Shown here in pieces: positions 28,802-37,491 of a stretch of 64,000 nt of DNA (position 1 is the stretch's first letter; each line of letters starts with the position of its first letter). Where the stretch lies: NCBI RefSeq assembly GCF_964033635.1, contig NZ_OZ035533.1:5551001-5615000 (forward strand), read 5' to 3'. The position numbers were made by a program, and so were the translations under genes. Source of the stretch: Chitinophaga sp. MM2321 (GTDB lineage: Bacteria; Bacteroidota; Bacteroidia; Chitinophagales; Chitinophagaceae). Under the pieces are notes generated by a model. The model was not told where the DNA came from. It was given only the letters and a program-made list of their open reading frames with translations, and made no database searches.

Positions 28802-29560
28802 ATGATGGTTATGAAGAAACAATTCTTAATTACTTATACCAGCCTCAGTGTAGGATGGTTTTTACTCATGCTGGCGATCTTCGCGCTGATCCTCGGCGGT
28901 TGCACAAAAGAGCGCATTACCGGCTCAGGAAATGTGGTAGAAGAAACACGTACTACTGCTCCTTTCACGGAGGTGGAAATATCAGGTGCGTTTGAGGTAC
29001 ACCTGTTGCAGGATAGCAGTGCCCAGGTAGTAATCAAGGCAGAAGATAATATTATGGGTGTTATCGAAACCGGTACCCATGGCAATATCCTGTATGTGCG
29101 TACAAAAAATCATGTCAATATCCGCCGGCATATGCCGATACATATATATGTACACAGCCGCCTCTTTCAGCGCATCACTTTTTCCGGTTCCGGCTCATTG
29201 GATAATAAGGATACCTTACAAAGTACATCGTTCAGGTATGTGTTGAATGGTAGCGCCAATGCTTCCCTGGCACTGGCCACCACAGCAATCTCCACAACGA
29301 TCAATGGTTCCGGTGATCTGATCATGAAAGGTCATGCTACAACACTGAACAGTGATATCAATGGCAGCGGCAATATTTCCGCACTGGATATGACCGTGCA
29401 AACCGCTGATATTACGATCAGGGGCTCAGGAGCGCATACCATCCAGGTGGAAAAAGAATTGCGGGTGAGTATCCTTGGCAGTGGTAATGTTACCTATTCA
29501 GGTACACCAACGAAATTGGAGACTGATATAAAAGGATCAGGAAAACTGATTAAGATATAA
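28802..29560 (+). CDS. GIN-domain (DUF2807) lipoprotein, putative auto-transporter adhesin-like
   Basis: 252 aa. Three in-frame ATG codons (28802, 28805, 28811) are possible starts; MKKQFLI at 28811 is the most signal-like. A lipobox follows a hydrophobic stretch (LAIFALILGGC). The rest is a right-handed beta-helix-like GIN domain (DUF2807): GSGNVVEETRTTAPFTEVEI, ISGAFEVHLLQDSSAQVVIK, and repeated GSG turns (FSGSGSLDN, NGSGDLIMKG, NGSGNISALD, RGSGAHTIQV, LGSGNVTYSG, KGSGKLIKI). Such proteins are envelope-bound in Bacteroidota; function is not established. A bidirectional terminator follows. Confidence 0.88.
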   Translation: MMVMKKQFLITYTSLSVGWFLLMLAIFALILGGCTKERITGSGNVVEETRTTAPFTEVEISGAFEVHLLQDSSAQVVIKAEDNIMGVIETGTHGNILYVRTKNHVNIRRHMPIHIYVHSRLFQRITFSGSGSLDNKDTLQSTSFRYVLNGSANASLALATTAISTTINGSGDLIMKGHATTLNSDINGSGNISALDMTVQTADITIRGSGAHTIQVEKELRVSILGSGNVTYSGTPTKLETDIKGSGKLIKI

Positions 29561-29633
29561 GTGGCAGCAATAAGCAATTGCTCATTTTCGTATAACCTAC
29601 GCCGTTATGCTTCATTCACAATATGGATGAATG

Positions 29634-29668
29634 AAAAAGGCCCCCGCTGATGCAGGGGCCTTTTATTA
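29634..29668. terminator. Bidirectional terminator between GIN and 2H phosphoesterase genes
   Basis: AAAAAGGCCCC (29634-29644), a loop with a weak inner pair, then GGGGCCTTTT (29655-29664) plus more T. A-rich on one side and T-rich on the other, between convergent genes. Confidence 0.88.
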
Positions 29669-29687
29669 TTTTATAAGCGGGCATTTA

Positions 29688-31064
29688 TCAGGCGCCGCCC
29701 AGTTTACATTTCTGGAGTACTTCCCATGATTTACCGTTGTGACGGAGGAAATACAGGTTGTTTACTTTAAAGGTAGCCTCGTAATCTTTGTTTTCATACT
29801 CCGGCCATGCCTTGTTAAACTGATCATCTTCCAGGTCTTTGAAAGCCACGGTAACGTGTGGTGTGAACCCGGTACGTGCCAGCATGGTGCTGAAGCCAAA
29901 TTCCTTACGCAGGAAGTTGATCAGCTGACGGTGCATAGCAGACATGGTTTCACTTTTTTCCACGTTGATGAACAGTACACGGTTCTGTTTATTCGGGAAT
30001 GTACCGTAGCCTTTCAGTGATACTTCAAAAGGAGCCTGTGTTTTGGCAAATTCAGTCAGTTCATCACAGAAAGCTTTTTCCAGTGCCGGATCAGCCGTGA
30101 AAGGTACCTGCAGGGTAATATGTGGCAACACTTTCAGTGCGTACATAGGACCGTATTGTTCTGCAAATTCCTGTTTGATTTTTATGATCTCTTTACCTAC
30201 TTCTGCGGTTGGCAGCAAGGCGATAAAGTATATTTTGTTATCTGGTTTTGGTTCGAAGCGTTGAGGTCTGCCGCCCTGTCTTGGGCTGCCGCCGCTACGG
30301 TATCCACCACCGCCGCCACCGCCACGGTTATAGCCACCGCCACCACCGCCGCGATCGTAACCGCCGCCACCGCCACCACGGTTGTAGCCACCGCCACCGC
30401 CGCCTTCGCGATTGTAACCACCGCCGCCACCACGATTGTAGCCGCCACCGCCGGAACCTCCGTCACGGTTGTAACCACCACCGCCGCCGCTGCCGCGATC
30501 ATAACCACCACCGCCACCGCCGCGATTGTAGCCGCCACCACCGGAACCTCCGTCACGGTTGTAACCACCACCGCCGCCACTGCCGCGATCATAACCACCG
30601 CCGCCACCGCCGCGATTGTAGCCGCCACCACCGGAACCTCCGTCACGGTTGTAACCACCACCGCCGCCACTGCCGCGATCATAGCCTCCACCGCCACCGC
30701 GGTTGTAGCCACCACCGGAACCTCCGTCACGGTTGTAACCACCACCACCGCCATCACGGTTATAGCCACCGCCACCATCACGATTATAACCACCACCGGA
30801 ACCTCCGTCGCGATTATAGTCAGTACGGGGACGATATCCGCCTTCGCGGTTATAGTCAGTGCGGGGACGACTTTCACGGTCTCCACCGTTGTAGTCGGTA
30901 CGTGGACGACTCTCACGGTCTCCACTGTTGTAGTCGGGTTTTCCACCCTCCCGCTCATTGTTTAAATTGGGTTTGAAGTCACCTCTCTCCTTGTTGGGAT
31001 CATTCTCTTTGTTGGTATCAGAAGAGTAGGGCCTGCGGGGGCGTTCGTTTCTCTCAAAATTCAT
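29688..31064 (-). CDS. 2H phosphoesterase (2'-5' RNA ligase-like) with long Gly/Tyr/Arg-rich disordered N-terminus
   Basis: 458 aa in two parts. Residues 1-277 are low complexity: first a charged region (PDYNSGDRESRPRTDYN repeats), then many YNRDGG, YNRGGG and YDRGSGG repeats, ending RSGGSPRQGGRPQRFEPKP. Residues 278-458 are a full 2H phosphoesterase domain with both catalytic motifs: His315 in PHITLQ and His403 in PHVTVA. This family opens or joins 2'-5' or cyclic phosphate ends of RNA. RGG/YNR-type tails bind RNA and drive condensation in other proteins; that role here is inference. The gene follows kynureninase by 9 bp on the same strand. The repeat tract is a 90-bp minisatellite at DNA level. 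Confidence 0.88.
   Translation of the reverse strand: MNFERNERPRRPYSSDTNKENDPNKERGDFKPNLNNEREGGKPDYNSGDRESRPRTDYNGGDRESRPRTDYNREGGYRPRTDYNRDGGSGGGYNRDGGGGYNRDGGGGGYNRDGGSGGGYNRGGGGGYDRGSGGGGGYNRDGGSGGGGYNRGGGGGGYDRGSGGGGGYNRDGGSGGGGYNRGGGGGGYDRGSGGGGGYNRDGGSGGGGYNRGGGGGYNREGGGGGGYNRGGGGGGYDRGGGGGGYNRGGGGGGGYRSGGSPRQGGRPQRFEPKPDNKIYFIALLPTAEVGKEIIKIKQEFAEQYGPMYALKVLPHITLQVPFTADPALEKAFCDELTEFAKTQAPFEVSLKGYGTFPNKQNRVLFINVEKSETMSAMHRQLINFLRKEFGFSTMLARTGFTPHVTVAFKDLEDDQFNKAWPEYENKDYEATFKVNNLYFLRHNGKSWEVLQKCKLGGA
30453..30716 (-). repeat. In-frame 90-bp minisatellite inside the 2H phosphoesterase gene
   Basis: The word GGAACCTCCGTC begins (with minor changes) at 30453, 30543, 30633 and 30717, giving periods of 90, 90 and 84 bp, all multiples of three. 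Each 90-bp unit encodes about 30 residues (YNRD, GGSGGGGYNRG, GGGGGYDRGSGGGGG). Shorter Gly-Tyr-Asn-Arg repeats flank it from about 30290 to 30830. Confidence 0.85.
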
Positions 31065-31073
31065 CTTACTTAA

Positions 31074-32342
31074 TTAAGCGTTTGAAGCAATATTAGATAT
31101 GATTTCATAAAAATGAAATACATCCTGATAAGAATTATATAAGGGCGCCGGTGAAACTCTGATGACTCCGGGTTCTCTCCAGTCAACGATTATACCGGCA
31201 TTTTTCATTTGCTGATGTATTTCTTTACCATTGTCCAGGAATAACAAAGATAATTGAGCACCACGTTCGTTACAATTTTTAGGTGTAATAATTTCAAAAT
31301 TTATACCATTCAACTGCTGCAATAAAAAGACCAGATAGTTAGTCATATCATTGCTTTTACTGCGTAAAGCACCGATACCGGCTGCTTCAAATAATTCCAG
31401 GGAGGCTTTCAGGCTTACCATATTAAACACCTGAGCGGTGCTATGCTGCCATCCTTCGGCTTCTTGTTTAGGCACAAACCCTTTTTCCATTTTAAAACGT
31501 GCACTCTCTTCGTTGCCCCACCAGCCACCAAGGCGGAAAAGTCCGCAGTTGCCGGCGTGTTTTTCATGCACAAATGCGCCTCCTACTGCGCCGGGACCAC
31601 CATTCAGATACTTATATGAGCACCAAACGGCAAAATCTACTCCCCAATTGTGCAATGCTACCGGAATATTTCCTGCTACATGTGCCAGGTCGAAACCGGC
31701 ATAAGCGCCTGCACGGTGTGCAGCGGCTGTTATAGCGGGTATATCAAAAAACTGTCCGGTGTAATAATTAATCCCACCAAATAAAACTAATGCTAAGCTA
31801 TCACTTTCCTTGTTAATAATTTCCAAAATATCTTCCAACCTTATCAAATGCTCTCCGGGCCGGGGGGAAACCTCTATGATAGCGACTTCAGGGTCAAATC
31901 CGTGAAATTTCACCTGGGTTTCTATTGCATATTGGTCGCTGGGAAAGGCTCCTGCCTCCATTAACACTTTAAACCGTTGGCTGGTTGGCCGGTAAAAACT
32001 CACCATCATCAGGTGCAGATTCACAGTAAGTGTATTCATTACCGTTAGCTCCTGCTGACTGGCTCCTAATATACTTGTCAACGGCTTACTGCAATACTGC
32101 TGATAATATAACCATGGATTCTTTGCCGCCCAGTAACCTTCCACCGCATATGCCTGCCAATCGGCTAACTCCTGGTCTATCGCTGCTTTCACATTCCTGG
32201 ACTGTAAGCCAAGTGAGTTACCACATAAATAAATAGCATCTTTTCCATTATGTTGCGGGAAATAAAACTGCTCTCTGAATTTATTCAATGGATCCTGTTG
32301 GTCCTTCTCTTTTGCAAATGCTAAGGTTGCTACGTACTCCAT
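31074..32342 (-). CDS. kynU: Kynureninase
   Basis: 422 aa PLP enzyme that splits kynurenine (or 3-hydroxykynurenine) to anthranilate (or 3-hydroxyanthranilate) and alanine. Family blocks: AIYLCGNSLGLQSRNVKAAI, NTLTVNLHLMMVSFYRPT, ALVLFGGINYYTGQFFDI, GFDLAHVAGNIPVALHNWGV, and the PLP lysine in WCSYKYLNGGPGAVGG. Length is standard. No other kynurenine-pathway gene is in the window. The only partner is the 2H phosphoesterase 9 bp downstream. Confidence 0.95.
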   Translation of the reverse strand: MEYVATLAFAKEKDQQDPLNKFREQFYFPQHNGKDAIYLCGNSLGLQSRNVKAAIDQELADWQAYAVEGYWAAKNPWLYYQQYCSKPLTSILGASQQELTVMNTLTVNLHLMMVSFYRPTSQRFKVLMEAGAFPSDQYAIETQVKFHGFDPEVAIIEVSPRPGEHLIRLEDILEIINKESDSLALVLFGGINYYTGQFFDIPAITAAAHRAGAYAGFDLAHVAGNIPVALHNWGVDFAVWCSYKYLNGGPGAVGGAFVHEKHAGNCGLFRLGGWWGNEESARFKMEKGFVPKQEAEGWQHSTAQVFNMVSLKASLELFEAAGIGALRSKSNDMTNYLVFLLQQLNGINFEIITPKNCNERGAQLSLLFLDNGKEIHQQMKNAGIIVDWREPGVIRVSPAPLYNSYQDVFHFYEIISNIASNA

Positions 32343-32749
32343 GGTCTTCCAATCTTTGCCTGGCCCCTCTTACTGGCAGATGAATCCTGTGCTGTTGAAA
32401 CGATTGTATCTTATTTCCTCATAATTATAAAACAGGCAAACATGCATAACTGTTTAAAAAAGACTGTTTTCTTTTAATATTTCACTCTTATTATCATATG
32501 GCATATAAGGCTTAAGGCTGTATATGGCTAGTAACGTGAACGATTCAAGGGTCAAAAGTAATAAAGGCTAATCAAATGCCCACTATTCTGATTGTTAAAC
32601 TTTGTTAATTAAACAAAAAATGGTTTCAATTCAACAAAAATATGGTTTCATTAGCCAATTTACAAAAAAAATCCGTCCCGAAGAATCGGGACGGAGACTG
32701 TTAACCTACAACTGTTACACTGTATTGATAAAAATGCTTATTTCTGTAT
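32343..32749. other. Intergenic region, kynU to RND transporter gene
   Basis: 407 bp without a credible gene. It holds the upstream region of kynU on one side and the terminator of the efflux operon (32664-32695) on the other. The middle is A/T-rich. I see no strong promoter match or repeat. Confidence 0.6.
32664..32695 (-). terminator. Rho-independent terminator of the RND efflux operon
   Basis: Perfect 9-bp stem TCCGTCCCG (32672-32680) / CGGGACGGA (32687-32695), 6-base loop. On the minus strand it is followed by a run of eight or so T. It lies 55 bp after the RND gene stop. Confidence 0.92.
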
Positions 32750-35700
32750 CTAATTCACTGAAATTCCGTCTACTTTATCCGCATGTACCGGTTCTCCGTT
32801 GTCACCCGGCTCCGGAAAGAAATCATATGGTTTCTGCGATAAATACTGCGGATCATGCAACTTCCTCACTTCTTCCTTCTTCATAAATATTTTTAAGATC
32901 AGTACCAGGAAAGGCACATACTTCAGCGAACGGGGCATATTATACCTGTCCAGCACATCCAGCGACCGCTTGTTCATCGCATACATCACCGGCACCAGGA
33001 TCAGTGTCAGGAAAGTGGCAAAAATCAACCCGAATACCATTGTCCAGGCAAGCGGACCCCAGAAAGCCACGTTATCTCCACCAAAGAAAATATGCGGCTT
33101 AAAGTCGCTAAACAGGCTGGCGAAATCGATATTAAAGCCCACTGCCAAGGGAATGAGTCCCAGAATAGCCGCGATGGCCGTCAGGATCACCGGCGTCATA
33201 CGGGTTTTACCCGCTTCCACCACTGCTTCATACACCGGCATCTTCTGCTGTACCAGCAGGTCCGTAAACTCTACCAGCACAATACCATTACGTACCACAA
33301 TACCCGCCAGCGCCATAATACCAACCCCCGTCATAACAATGGAAATGTCCATTTTGAAGATGGAAAAGCCCAGGAATACCCCTATAATACTAAACAGGAT
33401 TTCCAGGAAGATGATCAACGGCCGGCCAATAGAGTTAAACTGCGTTACCATGATCATCAGGATCAGCCCAAAAGCGCCCAGCATAGCCATCATCAGGAAG
33501 TTCATCGTTTCCAGCTGGTCTTCCTGCTCACCGGTCATTTTAATGGTAACCGAAGATGGATGAGAGAAATCACGCAGCGCGGTTTCTATATGCTGTACCA
33601 CTTCGTTGGTATTGAAGCCTGTCAACACATTGGAATACAACGTAATTACACGTTTCTGATCTATTCTTTTAATACCTGCGTAAGTATTAGAGTAATGAAT
33701 ATCAGCTACCGCAGACAACGGCACCTGGCGGATGGCCCCGCCCATATTCATATCGCGGTATACCAGGTTCAGGTTCATCAGGTTATTGATATTATTCCGC
33801 TGATCTTCTTTCAATCTCACCATAATCTTATATTCATCTTTCGCATCCCTGATCTTGGAAGCCTCGAAGCCAAACAACGCTGTACGCAACGCGCCGCCAA
33901 TCTGCCTGGTGGAAATACCTTCACTATTAGCCCGCTCCCGGTCAATGCTCACAACAATTTCCGGTTTGTTATCTTCAAAATCACTCTTCAGTTCTTCCAC
34001 ACCATCTACATGTAAGGAATCGAGATAACGTTTAAGCCTGAACGAAGAACTGGTCAGCTCATCAAAATTATCACCTGTGATCTCTATATTAATTGGCTTA
34101 CCGGTTGGAGGTCCGCCCTGCTCCTGCTCTACCGTGATATTGGTACCGGGAATACCCTTCACCGCATTACGGATTTTATCAAGATATTGTACAGTAGACT
34201 GTCCATTCCTGGCGCCAAATTCCACAAAGGCCACTGTTACTTTACCTTTCTGTGGCTGGGTACTCATATCCATCTGTGAAGGATCGCCGGCGCCTTTGGC
34301 CACATTGGAAATGATAGATTCCACAATAGGATTATTGCTGCCTACCACTTTAGTGATGCGGTTTTCCACGATATGCGTAATAGAATCTGTATACTTCTGA
34401 TCGGTACCATTTGGCAGCTCGATATAGGTATAGATAAAGTTGGGATCTGCCTGCGGAAAGAACACTACTTTAGGATTCCGGATACCGGTTAAAATAATGC
34501 TGAAGATCAGCAGACAGAAAGTAGCTACCAGGATCCATATTGGACGCCAGGCTACCAGACACCACTTCAGGATCCGTTTGTAACGCTCTTGCACTCTAGG
34601 CCAGAACCCATGCTGGAAGCGGCGTGCCACGCCACCCAGCCAAAAACGTTCCAGCACAATAATGAGATACAGGAAGATCACAAAGTTGCCTACTCCCCTG
34701 CTGCCATTGGCATATCCTACCAGCGCCAGCAACACAAATACACCTGTAAGGATCTTAAACTTCTTGTCGAACCTGGGCTTCGGCTGGTTTTCACCTTCAT
34801 GACGATCCATGAAATCTACCGCAAATACCGGGTTGATAATGTACGCCACCACCAGTGATGCACCTAAAGTAGTGATCAATGTTACCGGTAAATAGAACAT
34901 GAACTTACCGATCACACCAGGCCAGAATAGTAACGGCACAAATGGTGCAAGTACTGTGAGCGTTCCGGAAAATACCGGCAGGAATACTTCCCCCGCCGCT
35001 ATCTTGGCGGCTTTCACAATCCCCAGTTCCTTTCGCTCATTATAAATACGGTGCACGTTTTCTATCACCACAATCGCATCATCTACCACAATACCCAATG
35101 CCAGCAGGAAAGAGAACAGTACCATCATATTCAGCGTAAACCCATACATCGGCATGAGTAGAAATGCAATGAACATGGAGATAGGTACCGACAAGGCCAC
35201 GAAGATGGCATTCACCGCACCCATGAAGAACATGAGGATCAGTGTTACCAACAGAAAGCCTATGATGATGGTATTGATCAGATCATGTAAGGTAACACGG
35301 GTGGATTTAGACTGATCAGCCGTAATAGTGACGTTCAGGCCTTTCGGAAAGTAATTCTCCTGCATGTCTTTGGTAATTTCCTGGATCTTGTCAGATGCAT
35401 CGATCAGGTTCTTACCACTTTGTTTAATGACGTTCAGTGTAATTACATTTTTTCCTGCAAGCCGCGCATAGCTTTCCTGTTCCAGGAAACCATCCACTAC
35501 GTTGGCGATATCTTTCAGATACACCGTGGCGCCTGACTGTCCGCGGACAATGATATTACCGATACGGGAAGGATCTTTGTATTCGCCTTTTACACTGAGA
35601 CTGCGTTTCTGTCCGTCCATCGATACCAGACCGCCGGAGATGGTAATATTCTCTCCCTGAATGGCGCCGATAATATCTTCAAAACTGATTTTGGCGGCAT

Positions 35701-36301
35701 CCATTTTGTATTTGTCCACGTTGATCTGAATCTCACGTTCCAGCTCCCCTACCAGGTCTACACGGGTAATTTCATTCAGTGCTTCAATGCGGTCTTTCAT
35801 ATCATCCGCATAACGTTTCAATGTTTGCAGATCGAAGTCACCGGAGAGGTTTACGTTCATGATAGGAATCTGGGAAACATCGATCTTTACGATCTGTGGT
35901 TCCTGGGTCAGGTCTTTGGGCAGATCCTTCTTGGCATCATCTACTTTTTCACGTACTTGCTGCCTCGCCGCTTCAATATCTTCATTCGCGTTGAACTCGA
36001 TAGTGATAGCGGAGAAATCCTGCATGGAAGTGCTTTTGATCTTCTTTACACCGGAGATACCATTGAGTTGTTTTTCAATAGGTTTCGTCACCAGTGTTTC
36101 CATGTCTTCAGGAGAAGTACCGGCCAATACTGTATTGATAAAGAACTGTGGAAACACTACTTCCGGAAACTGTTCTTTGGGCAGATTAATATAGGAAAGA
36201 ATACCTGCGAACGCAATGATAATAGTGGCCACATAAATGCTCACCTTATTATCAATGGCCCAGCTGGTAGGCTTAAACTCTTTATGAATATTGTCTTGCA
36301 T
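32750..36301 (-). CDS. RND efflux transporter inner-membrane permease (HAE1-like)
   Basis: 1183 aa, longer than E. coli AcrB (about 1050). Proton-driven exporter in the inner membrane. Typical blocks: an N-terminal membrane segment, porter-domain TSPEDMETLVTKPIEKQLNG, then the TM4 proton-relay region LGIVVDDAIVVIENVHR with paired Asp. In the second half come LGAFGLILMIMVTQFNSIGR, GIMALAGIVVRNGIVLVEFT and KTRMTPVILTAIAAILGLIP. The extra length comes partly from inserted hydrophobic and basic segments in the middle (DFMDRHEGENQPKPRFDKKF, then a region rich in membrane segments). It is the last gene of tetR-tolC-mfp-rnd. Substrate unknown. Confidence 0.92.
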   Translation of the reverse strand: MQDNIHKEFKPTSWAIDNKVSIYVATIIIAFAGILSYINLPKEQFPEVVFPQFFINTVLAGTSPEDMETLVTKPIEKQLNGISGVKKIKSTSMQDFSAITIEFNANEDIEAARQQVREKVDDAKKDLPKDLTQEPQIVKIDVSQIPIMNVNLSGDFDLQTLKRYADDMKDRIEALNEITRVDLVGELEREIQINVDKYKMDAAKISFEDIIGAIQGENITISGGLVSMDGQKRSLSVKGEYKDPSRIGNIIVRGQSGATVYLKDIANVVDGFLEQESYARLAGKNVITLNVIKQSGKNLIDASDKIQEITKDMQENYFPKGLNVTITADQSKSTRVTLHDLINTIIIGFLLVTLILMFFMGAVNAIFVALSVPISMFIAFLLMPMYGFTLNMMVLFSFLLALGIVVDDAIVVIENVHRIYNERKELGIVKAAKIAAGEVFLPVFSGTLTVLAPFVPLLFWPGVIGKFMFYLPVTLITTLGASLVVAYIINPVFAVDFMDRHEGENQPKPRFDKKFKILTGVFVLLALVGYANGSRGVGNFVIFLYLIIVLERFWLGGVARRFQHGFWPRVQERYKRILKWCLVAWRPIWILVATFCLLIFSIILTGIRNPKVVFFPQADPNFIYTYIELPNGTDQKYTDSITHIVENRITKVVGSNNPIVESIISNVAKGAGDPSQMDMSTQPQKGKVTVAFVEFGARNGQSTVQYLDKIRNAVKGIPGTNITVEQEQGGPPTGKPINIEITGDNFDELTSSSFRLKRYLDSLHVDGVEELKSDFEDNKPEIVVSIDRERANSEGISTRQIGGALRTALFGFEASKIRDAKDEYKIMVRLKEDQRNNINNLMNLNLVYRDMNMGGAIRQVPLSAVADIHYSNTYAGIKRIDQKRVITLYSNVLTGFNTNEVVQHIETALRDFSHPSSVTIKMTGEQEDQLETMNFLMMAMLGAFGLILMIMVTQFNSIGRPLIIFLEILFSIIGVFLGFSIFKMDISIVMTGVGIMALAGIVVRNGIVLVEFTDLLVQQKMPVYEAVVEAGKTRMTPVILTAIAAILGLIPLAVGFNIDFASLFSDFKPHIFFGGDNVAFWGPLAWTMVFGLIFATFLTLILVPVMYAMNKRSLDVLDRYNMPRSLKYVPFLVLILKIFMKKEEVRKLHDPQYLSQKPYDFFPEPGDNGEPVHADKVDGISVN

Positions 36302-36331
36302 ACACTTGGATTTGGCTGTTAGCAGTCAGCA

Positions 36332-37453
36332 TTATAATTTAATCAGATCATTATCATTCAGCCCCTGGAACCCGATGGTGATGATGTTATCACCCTTATT
36401 CAATCCACTTTTTATCTCTGCTTTATCATTATAGGTGCGACCCAGTTCAATATTTTTACGTTTAGCTATCAGTTTGCCATTGCTGTTTTCCGCTACAATT
36501 ACATACGGGCTACCAGAAGAATATTGAATAACGTTAACAGGTATTACTACTGCATTATCCGCCTTATAGTCTACGATCCTGATATGAGCGATCATGTTGG
36601 GACGCAGGCTGTTATCGGCTTTCAGCGGCACTTCAATTTTTATGGTACGACTGAGTGGATCAATGGTCCTGGATGCGAAGCCGATATTCGCGCGGATTTC
36701 ACGGTTTATATCCGGGAAAGACAGGATAACACGGTCGCCTGTTTTGAGCAGGCCCGCATAGGCTTCCGCTACGTTGGCAGTTACCTTTAGATTATTGGCA
36801 TTTATCACGCGGAAAGCAGGTGCGCCGGGTGCGGCATTGTCGCCCACTTTGGCTATCACGGCATCTACCACACCACTGATAGGTGCAATGATGCGGGTTT
36901 GTGATTGCTGATCCTGGAGGGTAGCCATCTTTCTTTCCAGTCCTTCTTTCTGACTTTTTGCGTTGAGGAATTGTATTTCAGAACCTATTTTCTGTGCCCA
37001 CAGGTTCTTTTGCTTTTCGAATACGGTGTTTGCCAGCTCCATCTGTGTGCGGAGTTCCGCCATGTTGGCTTTCAGTACCTGGTCGTCCACCTGTGCCAGT
37101 GTTTGTCCCTGGCTTACACGCTGTCCTTCTTTCACCATAATAGCAGTGATCACGCCGGGTACGCGGGCGGATACATTTACGTTTTCGCGGGCATCCACAC
37201 TTCCCTGTACATCTATGTAATGTTCAAACGTAGTATCCTTTACCGCCGCTACTACCACATCTTTCATCCGCACAACCGAATCACTTTTACCTACTTCTTT
37301 TTCCAGTGCAGCAATTTTCTTGTCAATGTCTGTATTGAATTTTGCTTTCTCCTGTTTGAGTTGCTGGAGTTGTTCAGACTTGTTACCGCCGCCGCCGCAG
37401 GCCACCAGTATAACAGTGAGAACAGGGATAATAAAAAAATATCTTTTAGTCAT
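36332..37453 (-). CDS. RND efflux periplasmic adaptor lipoprotein (MFP/HlyD family)
   Basis: 373 aa. Lipobox MTKRYFFIIPVLTVILVAC. A short coiled coil (KQEKAKFNTDIDKKIAALEK) is followed by the lipoyl/hairpin plan: VNVSARVPGVITAIMVKEGQ, RVSQGQTLAQVDDQVLKANM, a helical hairpin, ISGVVDAVIAKVGDNAAPGA, and the beta-barrel and membrane-proximal domains (SRTIDPLSRTIKIEVPLKAD, NKGDNIITIGFQGLNDNDLI). It bridges the RND pump and the TolC-like channel. The RND gene starts 30 bp downstream. Confidence 0.92.
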   Translation of the reverse strand: MTKRYFFIIPVLTVILVACGGGGNKSEQLQQLKQEKAKFNTDIDKKIAALEKEVGKSDSVVRMKDVVVAAVKDTTFEHYIDVQGSVDARENVNVSARVPGVITAIMVKEGQRVSQGQTLAQVDDQVLKANMAELRTQMELANTVFEKQKNLWAQKIGSEIQFLNAKSQKEGLERKMATLQDQQSQTRIIAPISGVVDAVIAKVGDNAAPGAPAFRVINANNLKVTANVAEAYAGLLKTGDRVILSFPDINREIRANIGFASRTIDPLSRTIKIEVPLKADNSLRPNMIAHIRIVDYKADNAVVIPVNVIQYSSGSPYVIVAENSNGKLIAKRKNIELGRTYNDKAEIKSGLNKGDNIITIGFQGLNDNDLIKL

Positions 37454-37491
37454 GTTGTTAGTAGTGAATGGTGAATGGAATTTTTTTTACA

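Noticed and set aside
30290..30830. Regular repeats that could look like a CRISPR array
   Set aside because: Repeats are nested in one open frame, vary by multiples of three and have no unique spacers or cas genes nearby.
30120..30965. Long Ala/Thr/Val-rich and Arg/His-rich frames on the plus strand across the glycine-repeat tract
   Set aside because: They are shadows of the repeat codons of the 2H phosphoesterase gene. Their composition is produced by GGN/CCN repeats and they carry no start context or domain.
34800..36322. Plus-strand frames opposite the RND transporter
   Set aside because: They mirror conserved RND codons and have no start context or domain of their own.
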